A DNA stretch of 64,000 nucleotides from an uncultured Clostridia bacterium (GCA_944381115.1 CALWJV010000006.1:52311-116310), one strand, 5' to 3'; shown: positions 36,892-46,423, counted from the first letter of the stretch. A program made the numbers and translations. The notes: generated from the sequence alone by a model not told the origin.

Positions 36892-39156
36892 ATGTCAACC
36901 GTATCTGAAAACAAGTTACTGGAGGTAGCAACAAGAATTAAAGAAATGAGGGAAATAGTCGGCATATCCGCCGAAGAAATGGCAAAGAAAACGGAAGTTT
37001 CCGAAGAAGAATATAAAGAATATGAATCCGGAACACGTGATTTTCCATTTTCATTTCTCCATAAATGCTCTCTCGTATTTAACATAGGTATTACCGATAT
37101 TCTTGAGGGTCAAAGTGCAAGACTGTCTTCCTATACGATAACTAGAAAGGGTGAAGGTCAGGAAACTGCTAAGGAGGACGGAATCGAAATAAAAAGTCTT
37201 GCTCCCCTTTTCAGCAAAAAGATCGCAGAGCCTTACTGGGTAAAATACGATTATGATGAAAAACTTCAACATAAACCGATCCATCTCTCAACACATTCCG
37301 GTCAAGAATTTGATTTGGTAATGAGCGGACGGCTTAAAGTTCAGGTCGGAGAGCACATCGAATACCTTGAAGAAGGTGACAGTATATACTACAACAGCTC
37401 CACCCCTCACGGTATGATTGCAGTAGATGGAAAAGAATGTCTTTTTGTAGCAGTCGTTCTTCCCGGTGACGATGTTTCAGAACAAGTAGTAAGAGAAACG
37501 CTGTCATCCTCGGTTAAGAAAAGGCCTGTCGTTTGCAGCGAATTTATAGAAACCGAAGAAGATGAAAACGGAGTTCTTAAATCTATCAATTTCAAAAATG
37601 AAGATAATTTTAACTTTGCATTCGACATTGTTGATAAGATTGCAAAAAAATCTCCCGATAAACTTGCCATGCTTCACGTCGATAAAAACAAAGTAGAGAG
37701 GCGCTTTACTTTTAATGATATGAAGCGTGCGTCCAACATGAGTGCAAATTACTTCAAATCCCTCGGTATCAAGAAAGGTGACCGAGTCCTGATGATACTT
37801 AAACGCCATTATCAGTTTTGGTTTGCAATTCTCGGTCTGCATAAACTCGGAGCCGTTGCAATACCGGCAACAAATCAACTTCAGGAACATGACATTGAAT
37901 ACCGCTTCAATGCCGCGGATGTAAGCGCGATAATCTGTACTGCTGACGGAGACGTTACCTCACGTGTCGATGCGGTTCAGAAAAACTGTCCTACACTTAA
38001 AACAAAGATCATTGTAGGAGGACAAAAAGAAGGATGGCACGATTTTGACAATGAATACCCTCTTTTCAGCGCACATTTCTACCGCGATGAAAACACCGCA
38101 TGCGGAAATGACACAATGCTTATGTTCTTTACATCCGGCACTACCGGTTATCCGAAAATTGCGGCACACAGTTATAAATACGCACTTGGTCACTATATAA
38201 CCGCAAAATATTGGCATGGTGTCGATGAAGACGGCCTGCATTTCACAATTTCCGAAACAGGATGGGGTAAAGCACTTTGGGGTAAACTTTACGGTCAATG
38301 GCTCTGCGAAGGTGCAGTATTTGTATACGATTTTGACCGTTTCTCGGCATCCGATATTCTTCCGATGTTTGCCAAATACAATATTACTACTTTTTGTGCA
38401 CCGCCTACGATGCTCCGCATGATGATAAAAGAAGATATTTCTAAATACGACCTTTCTTCCATAAAACATATGACAACAGCAGGCGAAGCGCTTAACCCTG
38501 AAATCTTCCGTCAATTCGAAAAGATAACCGGGCTCCGCATAATGGAAGGATTCGGCCAGACAGAACTTACCTTGGTTATCGCAAACCTCATCGGCAGTGA
38601 ATGTAAAATCGGATCCATGGGTAAACCGGTGCCGCTTTACGATGTATGCCTCCTGGATTCCGAAGGTAAACATGTAGCAGTCGGAAAACCCGGAGAAATA
38701 GTTGTAAAGACCAGCGAAAAAATTCCCTGCGGTCTTTTCAAGGGATATTATAAAGATGAAGAAAAAACCCGCGAAGCATGGCATGACGGGTATTACCATA
38801 CCGGTGACATTGCATGGTGCGACGAAGACGGCTACTATTGGTATGTAGGACGTGCAGACGATGTAATCAAGTCCTCCGGATACCGTATCGGTCCGTTTGA
38901 AATCGAAAGCGTCATCATGGAACTGCCATACGTACTCGAATGCGGTGTTTCTGCAGAGCCTGACGAGATCCGGGGTCAAGTTGTTAAAGCAAGTATTGTT
39001 CTTGTCAAGGGAACAAAACCTTCGGACGAACTCAAAAAAGAGATTCAGGATTATGTAAAATCACACACTGCTCCTTATAAATATCCGAGAATAGTTGTTT
39101 TCAAAGATGAACTTCCAAAAACTATAAGCGGTAAAATTCAGCGAAACAAACTTTAA
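36892..39156 (+). CDS. XRE-HTH/cupin/acyl-CoA ligase fusion, Ile T-box controlled
   Basis: 754 residues, a clear paralogue of the protein at 23427-25712 with the same order: XRE helix-turn-helix (about 8-65), cupin (about 115-185: STHSGQEFDLVMSGRLKV, SIYYNSSTPHGM), and acyl-CoA synthetase (about 225-750: FFTSGTTGYPK, EGFGQTEL, YYHTGDIAW, TISGKIQRNKL). Long stretches of the ligase are identical between the two. AAAGGAGG precedes the ATG. Ile T-box control suggests 2-methylbutyrate to 2-methylbutyryl-CoA as the reaction for isoleucine synthesis (inference). Confidence 0.88.
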   Translation: MSTVSENKLLEVATRIKEMREIVGISAEEMAKKTEVSEEEYKEYESGTRDFPFSFLHKCSLVFNIGITDILEGQSARLSSYTITRKGEGQETAKEDGIEIKSLAPLFSKKIAEPYWVKYDYDEKLQHKPIHLSTHSGQEFDLVMSGRLKVQVGEHIEYLEEGDSIYYNSSTPHGMIAVDGKECLFVAVVLPGDDVSEQVVRETLSSSVKKRPVVCSEFIETEEDENGVLKSINFKNEDNFNFAFDIVDKIAKKSPDKLAMLHVDKNKVERRFTFNDMKRASNMSANYFKSLGIKKGDRVLMILKRHYQFWFAILGLHKLGAVAIPATNQLQEHDIEYRFNAADVSAIICTADGDVTSRVDAVQKNCPTLKTKIIVGGQKEGWHDFDNEYPLFSAHFYRDENTACGNDTMLMFFTSGTTGYPKIAAHSYKYALGHYITAKYWHGVDEDGLHFTISETGWGKALWGKLYGQWLCEGAVFVYDFDRFSASDILPMFAKYNITTFCAPPTMLRMMIKEDISKYDLSSIKHMTTAGEALNPEIFRQFEKITGLRIMEGFGQTELTLVIANLIGSECKIGSMGKPVPLYDVCLLDSEGKHVAVGKPGEIVVKTSEKIPCGLFKGYYKDEEKTREAWHDGYYHTGDIAWCDEDGYYWYVGRADDVIKSSGYRIGPFEIESVIMELPYVLECGVSAEPDEIRGQVVKASIVLVKGTKPSDELKKEIQDYVKSHTAPYKYPRIVVFKDELPKTISGKIQRNKL

Positions 39157-39191
39157 TTTAATAATTACATAAAGGATTTAAAGGTGAGAAA

Positions 39192-39392
39192 ATGAGTGTA
39201 AAATTAAACCCTGACGAAAAAATAGTAGAAATTATAAAAGAAGGGCTTAAAAAAACAGGTGGGTACTGCCCTTGTGTAAGAGTGCAAAACGAAGACACAA
39301 AATGTATGTGCAAAGAGTTCCGTGAACAAATAAAGGACCCCAATTTTGAAGGATTCTGCCACTGTATGCTTTACTACAAATCAAAAGACTGA
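39192..39392 (+). CDS. Ferredoxin:thioredoxin reductase catalytic-chain-like small protein
   Basis: 66 residues with the FTR-beta pattern: CPC (26-28), CMC (about 39-41) and CHC (about 56-58). In FTR these cysteines hold a [4Fe-4S] cluster and an adjacent redox-active disulfide that passes electrons from ferredoxin to thioredoxin. No FTR alpha chain is near. The gene starts 36 bp after the Ile ligase with AAAGG upstream and ends before a shared terminator, so it is cotranscribed behind the Ile T-box. A redox link to a ferredoxin-driven pathway is possible (inference). Confidence 0.82.
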   Translation: MSVKLNPDEKIVEIIKEGLKKTGGYCPCVRVQNEDTKCMCKEFREQIKDPNFEGFCHCMLYYKSKD

Positions 39393-39486
39393 TATATAAG
39401 ATTTTTGATATTGTGTATACACTATTTTTAATTATCACTCGATCAGATACAACTAATTAAAATTCTACAATTTACTTAAAAATAAT

Positions 39487-39538
39487 AAAAAAGCAGCTAC
39501 ATCCGCCGTTTTTTCGCGGATGTAACTGCTTTTTATTT
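39487..39538. terminator. Bidirectional terminator
   Basis: AAAAGCAG(C)TACATCCGC pairs with GCGGATGTA(A)CTGCTTTT, with T-runs both ways. It separates the convergent FTR-like gene (+) and the lipoprotein gene (-). Confidence 0.87.
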
Positions 39539-39553
39539 GAATCAATTTGCTTA

Positions 39554-41592
39554 TCAGACTTCCGGCACTTCTACACCGTTTACAATATCTTTATTGTCAA
39601 AGGTTCCGGTGAAAAGTCCTGTATAAACACCGGTCTCAGAATTGAAGCTGTAATATTTTTCACCTATTTTAGTGGTACTTTTTACCATGATTCCGTTTTC
39701 GTCACAATAGTAGCAATTGTCATTTTCTACTATCTCTGTAACATCTATTGCGGTAATTGTTCCGTCGTATTTCACCCAACCTCTGCAAATTACACCGTTT
39801 ATATAGAATCTTGTACCGTCGGACGCATCAACTTTTCCGCTGTACAAACCTTTGTAACTGCCTGTTTCCGCGTCAAGATCGTAGCACATACCGTTAATAA
39901 CCGTAGGTCCTTTGCAAGCACACCGGTTGTGGAATCACAGTAGAAATATGTAGAATCGGCAGCCGAAATGCCTGCCACCGGCTCAGCAGTATTATTTTCA
40001 CTGTCATATTTTATCCAGCCGGTAAGAAGTTTTCCGTTTTTAAAAAATCTTGTGATCTTTGACTTTTCGTCGTAGTACTTTCCGTTTGCCCTGCCTCCAT
40101 TTGCGGAAACCATTACACCGTTAACGCCGAATTCATAGTATATGCCGTTAATTTCAGCGACTCCGCTTTTTAACATATATCCGGTTTCAGTATCAAAGAA
40201 GTATATTTCATTTCCTTCTATTGAAGTATCAAGGTCAAGCTCCTGTTTTCCCGTCAATGCAACTCCGTCTTTATAGTATTTAATTCCGTCAGAACTTTCA
40301 ATGGTTCCGGTATAAAGTCCTACATAAAGTCCTTTTTCGCCGAACTCTATCATTTTTTTGTCAACCCCGTCTTTCGGCACTACCTCTAACTTTGTGTTAT
40401 TGGGTGCATATCCGTCAGCATCAAAATAATAAAGTTCTTTGGTTCCGTTTCCGTCAATATCAAGTTCTTGCCATCCTTTTAAAAATTCATTGTTTACATA
40501 ATAACGGATTCCGACTCTGTCAGTTACAAATCCGTTTTTCGTAACATCATCTTTTTCGATATAATGTGTAACAAGATAATCCATTACCTTGTCATAATAA
40601 ATCGTTATTTCAATAGCTTTTCTGTCATACTGCTTTTGAAATTCTTTAAGAGTTCCGCTGAACTGCTGTTCGGCTACATATTCATTATAAAGGGCTTCAA
40701 GTTCTTTATTGTATGTCGCCTCGTCCATTTTATATTCTGGGTTTGCCTCGATAAAACGAAGTACTATAAGTTCTTGTTTTACCTGACTCTGTGCTTGACT
40801 TGCCATTGAAGCATAAAACTGCTGCATTGTCATACCCTGTTGCGCAACATATCCTGAAAGTGTCGTCTGATAAAGAAGAGCCATGTTTTCATAACTTTGT
40901 ATGTTTTGCTCATAATACAGTTCTAACTCATTTTTAGGATACTCTTTGACTTTAGAACTACTGTACAGTTCCTGCCAGATCAAATTTTTCAGGACTGTTT
41001 GACGGGTTTCCTTTTCAAATTCTGCAACTGATTTATAAGAGGTTTTTTTTGATATATTTTCATCATTATATTCTGGATATTCAATGCGCTTTATTGAGTT
41101 TATTTTTACTTCGAATTTAACCGCTGCACCTTTTAAATCTTCAACGTGATAATCGTCCGGAAATGTGAGTTCAAGCACTGGTTTGTCTCCTACTTTATAT
41201 CCTACAAGTCCGTCTTCAAATCCGTCTATAAATGTGTTAGAACCAATGGTAAGATTCGATCCGTTAGCCGTACCGCCTTCAAAAGCTACTCCGTCCTTTT
41301 TTCCTACATAGTCTATATTTACAACATCGCCTTTTTCAATATATATTTCATCGGTATCTTTATTGTAGGTTGTTTCCTTAAGGTTATCTTTGGTAACATC
41401 ATAGAGATTGCGGAAACTATCCATTATTCCGTCTTCTATATCCGATTTATTGATCTCTATTCCGTTTATATCACCAAGTAATATATACTTTTCATAACTG
41501 TCGTATTCATAAAGCGGTTTTGAAGAACAACCCGCCAAAACCATTATAACGGACAAGATAACAAGTGAAAAAGCCAAAATTCTTTTTTTCAT
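39554..41592 (-). pseudogene. FKBP/trigger-factor-like lipoprotein with cell-wall-binding-type repeats, frameshifted
   Basis: The N-terminus has a lipoprotein signal (LAGC, Cys22). An FKBP-type prolyl isomerase domain (about 85-175: GDVVNIDYVGKKDGVAFEGG, IDGFEDGLVGYKVGD) and a trigger-factor-C-like helical region (about 190-345) follow. The C-terminus carries repeats of the form YYxxGxxxxGWxxxxxxxxYFDxxxG, like choline/cell-wall-binding repeats. At about 39908-39915 the frame is lost: the codons after GVLAK fit only if one A is added to the AAA run, after which the other frame (39554-39889) continues the repeats to VEVPEV. It may be a sequencing error or a real mutation. It probably served as an extracytoplasmic foldase. 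Confidence 0.8.
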
Positions 41593-41700
41593 TATTTTTT
41601 CCTTTCGATTTTGCCATTTTATTTATCACAAAAAAGTTTGCTTATACTCATTTGTTGTATGATTGAGTTTTAAACAAGTTTCTTTGTATTATTTGCAAGT

Positions 41701-41729
41701 ATTATAACATATAAATTAAAAAAAATCAA
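41701..41729 (-). promoter_or_regulatory. Promoter of the foldase lipoprotein gene
   Basis: Minus strand TTGATT (41724-41729), 17-bp spacer, TATAAT (41701-41706), about 110 bp before the start codon. Confidence 0.65.
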
Positions 41730-41803
41730 GTTGAAACTTATTTTATTTTCAAGTTGATAATATTCATTTTACATTATTACGGTAATTTAAGTTGTTTGCA
41801 TAT

Positions 41804-42769
41804 TTAAAGTAATGATTTTAAAATATCTTTAAGTTCATCTTCTGATATTGCTTTATTTATCTTTTCCCTTGCACAGGAGGCCCCTTTCATTCCTTTTATG
41901 TACCAACCAAGATGCTTTCTTGACTCTCTTACTCCTATATATTCTCCTTTATCCATGCAAAGCATACAAACATGCTTTATTGCAATTGCAATTATTTCAT
42001 CTGCCTGTGGGCGTTTATAAGATCTCCCGGAAAGAGCGTTTTTTACCTCAGTAAAAATAAACGGATTACCCATTGCACCTTGACCTATCATAATTCCGTC
42101 GCATTCTGTTTTTTTCAGCAGTTCGAGAGCGTCTTTGCCGCTGTATATTCCTCCGTTTGCCAAAACAGGGATCTTTACTTCACGCTTTACCTTACGTATC
42201 GTATCAGTGTCCACCGGCGGACTGTAAAGTTGTTCTCTTGTCCTTCCGTGAACCGTAATCATGCTTGCCCCGTTTTGTTCGCATATAGCGGCAAGGTAAG
42301 GAGCATTTATACTGTTTTTATCCCATCCGGTACGCATCTTAACGGTAACCGGAACACTTAAATTATCAACCATCGCACGTACAATCTTACCTGCAAGGCA
42401 GGGATTTTTCATTAATGCCGATCCTTCGCCGTTTCCCGTGATCTTAGGCATGGGACAGCCCATATTTATGTCTATAGCTGAGATTTTTGAATATTTTTTT
42501 GTAAGTTTTAAAGCGGCAAAAGCCATTATATCCGGCTCAGACCCGAATATCTGAAGTGAATACGGACTTTCGTCTTTCGCAGGTTCTGCAAGAAATTCCG
42601 TCTTTTTATCATTGTAATAAACACCTTTTGCGGAAATCATTTCACTGACTGTAAGTTCCGCACCGAATTCTTTTGCAAGTGTACGGAATGACTTATCTGT
42701 TATTCCAGCCATAGGGGCTAAAACAAGGCCGTTTTCAATTTTCGTATTACCTATTTTTATGTTCGGCAT
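41804..42769 (-). CDS. dusB: tRNA-dihydrouridine synthase DusB
   Basis: 321 residues of the FMN-dependent Dus family. LAPMAGITDKSFR (17-29), INMGCPMPK (with the catalytic Cys, about 100-108), KMRTGW, TVHGRTREQ and ANGGI are all present. It reduces uridine in tRNA D-loops with NADPH. AGGA lies before the ATG. It is not clearly in an operon with neighbours. Confidence 0.94.
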   Translation of the reverse strand: MPNIKIGNTKIENGLVLAPMAGITDKSFRTLAKEFGAELTVSEMISAKGVYYNDKKTEFLAEPAKDESPYSLQIFGSEPDIMAFAALKLTKKYSKISAIDINMGCPMPKITGNGEGSALMKNPCLAGKIVRAMVDNLSVPVTVKMRTGWDKNSINAPYLAAICEQNGASMITVHGRTREQLYSPPVDTDTIRKVKREVKIPVLANGGIYSGKDALELLKKTECDGIMIGQGAMGNPFIFTEVKNALSGRSYKRPQADEIIAIAIKHVCMLCMDKGEYIGVRESRKHLGWYIKGMKGASCAREKINKAISEDELKDILKSLL

Positions 42770-42976
42770 AAAATATTCCTTTCTGTCCTAACTAAAATCC
42801 CATCTCATACTTTTCCTTAATTGCAGTTTATTTTGTGGACAGGAAAACCGCACTGCAGTAACTCTCGGACAAGCATTTGCCGAAACATTAATACGTTTAA
42901 TAAAATTTTCCGGCATTTTTTATGCTGGCATTTAATTAAATCATTTACGCAAAACGTACATTTAAAACTGTTTTGA

Positions 42977-43636
42977 TCAAAGAAGTTGCTGGTCGTTTAC
43001 AACAAGTTTAAAGGCTAGTCCGAGTTTATCCGCGGCGTTCCGGCACATTACCATACGTCCGAGAAAAATTTCGAAGTAATCCATAACACTGCTTATTTTA
43101 GTATTGATCTGAAGCGAAAGTTTTATCTGTGTTTTCTCCGAATTTATCATAAGATCGGATTTTTCCACTGAATAATTTACTCGGTCATGGATATCAAATT
43201 TTGTTGTGTCCGCATTTCTTACTCTTGAACGTCTTACATCGGTTTTGTCTGCAAGTATAAGTGCAGCGGAAACAGGGTTTACAGCAACACCCGTACCCTC
43301 ATCGTGATTACCTATTGCAGTTACTATCTTTGCAAGATCCGATGCAGGCATATCAAGTTTATCTAATATACGGAATGCCATAATTGCACCGCTTTGTGAA
43401 TGGTCTATCCTATTTACAAGATTTCCTATATCATGAAGATATCCGGCTATTTTTGCAAGTTCTATATCTCGTTCTGGGTACCCGAGAGTTCTTAATACAT
43501 ATGCAGCATTTTCCGCAACCTTTGTTACATGCGCAAAACTATGTTCGGTAAAACCGAGTGCCTTAAGTGATTCATCAGCACAGGTTATATATGTTTTTAT
43601 TGCTTCGTTTTCCTTAATTTCTTTGTATGTAACCAT
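42977..43636 (-). CDS. HD-domain phosphohydrolase
   Basis: 219 residues. Metal ligands of the HD family are visible as HSFAHV (about 27-32), YLHDIGN (about 67-73), GNHDEG and a later Asp in ADKTDV. The family cleaves phosphoesters of nucleotides or second messengers. No attached sensory domain is seen, so the substrate is unknown. A good GGAG site precedes the ATG. The small gene at 43656-43991 lies 19 bp upstream on the same strand. Confidence 0.85.
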   Translation of the reverse strand: MVTYKEIKENEAIKTYITCADESLKALGFTEHSFAHVTKVAENAAYVLRTLGYPERDIELAKIAGYLHDIGNLVNRIDHSQSGAIMAFRILDKLDMPASDLAKIVTAIGNHDEGTGVAVNPVSAALILADKTDVRRSRVRNADTTKFDIHDRVNYSVEKSDLMINSEKTQIKLSLQINTKISSVMDYFEIFLGRMVMCRNAADKLGLAFKLVVNDQQLL

Positions 43637-43655
43637 ATTTTCTCCGTAAAATTTA

Positions 43656-43991
43656 TTATTTTATTTCAGATGTTTCTTTTTCATTTTTCTTGATATCTTC
43701 GGTAACTTTTTCTCTTGCACTCTTAAGGTAACACAATCTGTTTGACGTCTGCTTTGCCGTTTTACTTCCTTTGTACAATCCTTTCGAAGAATATATGTAA
43801 AAACTCTCAAAATATTCTATTGCTTCGATCAATGCCATTTTTTCACTTTGACTGTAATAATAATATTGTAGCACAGGTCTTTCTTTCAAGGATTTGATAT
43901 CTGAACGGTATTTTTCATCCACAGACATTTCGGATATATAGTTTATCACCCATTCTACAATATTAATTTCTTTATTGTTCCACTTTTTCAA
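43656..43991 (-). CDS. Small protein of unknown function
   Basis: 111 residues, mostly helical and charged, with a Tyr-rich stretch (LQYYYYSQSEK) and a Lys/Glu-rich C-terminus. The start is probably TTG at 43991, because GGAG lies 7 bases before it and no ATG occurs before the middle. It precedes the HD gene by 19 bp. I do not recognise a family. Confidence 0.6.
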   Translation of the reverse strand: MKKWNNKEINIVEWVINYISEMSVDEKYRSDIKSLKERPVLQYYYYSQSEKMALIEAIEYFESFYIYSSKGLYKGSKTAKQTSNRLCYLKSAREKVTEDIKKNEKETSEIK

Positions 43992-44023
43992 AATACTTCT
44001 CCGGTAAATTTCTCAAAATATTT

Positions 44024-44058
44024 AAAAAACACGCCCAAGATTATTGATCCTCGGGCGT
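44024..44058 (-). terminator. Terminator after the acyl carrier protein gene
   Basis: On the minus strand ACGCCCGAGG and TCTTGGGCGT pair, followed by a GTTTTTT run. Confidence 0.75.
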
Positions 44059-44089
44059 ATAAATTTTACCGATTTTAAATCGCTTATAA

Positions 44090-44305
44090 TTATATGCACG
44101 ATTCAATATATTCGGAAAGTTTATCTATGTTGTCATATTTTTTGGAAATTTCAAGAGTTACATTAAGTTCCTCTTCAAGTTGCATTACAAGTTCCGCAAC
44201 ATCTATGGAATCTATATCAAGTTCAGAAAAAGGAACATCTGTTTTGATTTCATTTTCAGAAACTCCCTTAAATTTTGCTAACATTTTTACAAGTTTTTCT
44301 TTCAT
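44090..44305 (-). CDS. Acyl carrier protein
   Basis: 71 residues of ACP size, with the phosphopantetheine attachment Ser in ELDIDSIDVAEL (about 27-38); the usual DSL reads DSI. It carries acyl chains as a thioester. I chose the ATG at 44305 with GCGGA upstream; the ORF to 44347 adds 14 residues that do not look like ACP. It is the last gene of the aromatic operon strand and is 140 bp after aroF, with no fab genes near, so its partner pathway is unclear. Confidence 0.88.
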   Translation of the reverse strand: MKEKLVKMLAKFKGVSENEIKTDVPFSELDIDSIDVAELVMQLEEELNVTLEISKKYDNIDKLSEYIESCI

Positions 44306-44445
44306 TTTAAAATTCCGCACGGTTGCCTTTCTGTTATTTATTATCAATTATATTTAACATATTGTATCTTTAAATTACGTGCTTGTCAAGTAAATCTTAA
44401 ATATATTTTTAAAAAATTAACCATCCGGTATTATTTTTATAAATT

Positions 44446-45474
44446 TTATCTTAAATCGGCAATATCCAAAATAAGACGTTCTGTCTTTTCCCATCCAAGA
44501 CACGGGTCTGTAATCGATTTACCGTACACACCTCCGTCAGGTTTTTGACATCCATCCTCAATATAGGACTCTATCATCATTCCCTTAACAATCTTTTTTA
44601 TTTCATCAGAATGTCGCGTGCTATGCAGTATTTCTTTTGCAATACGGGGTTGCTCTGCCCATTTTTTCCCTGAATTTGCATGGTTTGTATCAATTATGAC
44701 AGCGGGATTGACAAGCGGTAAATTTGCATAAAGTTCACATAGATACCGGATATCCTCATAATGGTAGTTTGAAAACGTATGTCCGTATTTATCTGTAAAA
44801 CCTCTCAATATGGTATGTGTCAAAGGATTTCCCTTGCTTTTTACCTCCCAGCCTGAATATACGAATGTATGTGGATGCTGACCTGCCGTAACAGAATTCA
44901 TCATTACTGAAAGGTCACCGCTCGTCGGATTTTTCATACCCACCGGAATATCAAGACCGCTGGCAGTCAAACGGTGAAACTGATTCTCAACAGACCTTGC
45001 TCCTACTGCAACATAAGACAAAACATCAGCAAGATATTGATAATTTTCCGGATAAAGCATCTCGTCGGCACATGAAAATCCTGTCTCTTCCAGTGCTTTA
45101 ATATGAAGTTTCCTTATCGAAAGCAACCCTTTTAACATGTCAGGTGATCCGCTCGGATCCGGTTGATGCAGCATACCTTTATAGCCATCACCTGTGGTAC
45201 GCGGTTTATTTGTATAGATTCTCGGAATAATTACTATTTTGTCCTTGACTCTCTCCTGAACATTACGAAGTCTTGAAATATAATCAAGGACTGCATCGTG
45301 ACGGTCGGCAGAACAAGGACCGATTACTAAAACAAGTTTATCACTCTTTCCGGTAAATATCTCACGAAGCGTTTCGTCTGTTTCTTTTTTTGCTTTTCTG
45401 CCTGCATCAGATACAGGATACATATCCTTTATTTCCTGAAGTGTCGGCAATTTTCTTTTGAATTCCATATTCAT
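44446..45474 (-). CDS. aroF: 3-deoxy-7-phosphoheptulonate synthase (class I, AroF/G type)
   Basis: 342 residues, first step of the shikimate pathway: PEP plus erythrose 4-phosphate. LVIGPCSADRHDAV (about 49-62), PRTTGDGYKG, and VGARSVENQFHR are class I motifs, and GWEKTE ends the enzyme. There is no fused chorismate mutase or ACT domain; feedback control would come from the N-terminal region. GGAG lies before the ATG. It is the last biosynthetic gene of the aromatic operon, 67 bp after tyrA. Confidence 0.95.
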   Translation of the reverse strand: MNMEFKRKLPTLQEIKDMYPVSDAGRKAKKETDETLREIFTGKSDKLVLVIGPCSADRHDAVLDYISRLRNVQERVKDKIVIIPRIYTNKPRTTGDGYKGMLHQPDPSGSPDMLKGLLSIRKLHIKALEETGFSCADEMLYPENYQYLADVLSYVAVGARSVENQFHRLTASGLDIPVGMKNPTSGDLSVMMNSVTAGQHPHTFVYSGWEVKSKGNPLTHTILRGFTDKYGHTFSNYHYEDIRYLCELYANLPLVNPAVIIDTNHANSGKKWAEQPRIAKEILHSTRHSDEIKKIVKGMMIESYIEDGCQKPDGGVYGKSITDPCLGWEKTERLILDIADLR

Positions 45475-45541
45475 ATTTTTCTCCGTTCCTCCGCTTAAAT
45501 CTACCGCGGCTACACAAAACCAAAAATGTTTTGTAATTATA

Positions 45542-46423
45542 TTAATTGTTTATTTCTTTTTTTGCTGCACTTTTTTCGCATTTTTTTCTTCTTTCGGTGG
45601 AAAGTCTCATCATGTCTCTGACCTTTTCAATATCATCGTCTTGAATATACTCTTTTAATTTTTGAAATTTATCTTCAAAAAGATCCATCTGTTTTATAAG
45701 TTCCTGCTTATTAAGAGAGAACAGTTCGCTCCACATTACATCATTTATCTTGGATATACGCGTAAGATCGCGGAAAGAATCTCCCGTATACCGCGAAAGT
45801 TCATCGGTATCTTTACAGACCATAAGCGAAATTGCTATGCAATGTGTAAGTTGCGAAAGAAAACCTATCATTTCGTCATGCTTCTCCGGCGTTAAGACCG
45901 ATATATTTTTAAATCCCAGAACTTTGCCGAGTGTTTTGCAAAGTTCTATCGATTCCATACTGTTTTTTTCGGTCGGAGTCACTATATAATTTGCGCCTTC
46001 AAAAATTTTTTTATCAGCATTCTCAACTCCGCTTGATTCAAGTCCTGCCATAGGGTGTGCTCCGATAAATTCAAGATCACTTCGGAGAATCCCCTGAACT
46101 TTGTAAACCACGCTTCCTTTTACACCAGTAACATCAGTAAGAAATGCGTTTTTCTTTATAAAATGTTGATTTTCTTTTATCCAGTCGATAAAAATATGCG
46201 GATAAAGAGCAAAAACTATAATATCAAATTTCTCTATATATCCTCCATCAGGAAAATCTCTGCCGTGTTGTATATACCCGTGTGTCAGAGCAAAATCAAC
46301 TGAATCTTTTTTTACATCTATTGCACCAACTTCGTACCCTGCATCGCTCAACGCCTGTGCATAACTTCCTCCTATTAGTCCGAGTCCTACAATAAGTATT
46401 TTTTTATTTTTTTCAAATTTCAT
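45542..46423 (-). CDS. tyrA: Prephenate dehydrogenase
   Basis: 293 residues. The NAD-binding loop is VGLGLIGGSYAQAL (13-26). DVTGVKG (about 98-104), GAHPMAG (about 121-127) and LTHCIAISL are TyrA signatures. It oxidatively decarboxylates prephenate to 4-hydroxyphenylpyruvate for tyrosine. It lacks an ACT domain. Its start overlaps the end of aroA by 11 bases, which shows tight operon coupling. Confidence 0.95.
   Translation of the reverse strand: MKFEKNKKILIVGLGLIGGSYAQALSDAGYEVGAIDVKKDSVDFALTHGYIQHGRDFPDGGYIEKFDIIVFALYPHIFIDWIKENQHFIKKNAFLTDVTGVKGSVVYKVQGILRSDLEFIGAHPMAGLESSGVENADKKIFEGANYIVTPTEKNSMESIELCKTLGKVLGFKNISVLTPEKHDEMIGFLSQLTHCIAISLMVCKDTDELSRYTGDSFRDLTRISKINDVMWSELFSLNKQELIKQMDLFEDKFQKLKEYIQDDDIEKVRDMMRLSTERRKKCEKSAAKKEINN

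Noticed and set aside
44090..44347. ACP start at 44347
   Set aside because: The additional 14 residues do not resemble ACP N-termini, and GCGGA before 44305 supports the shorter form.
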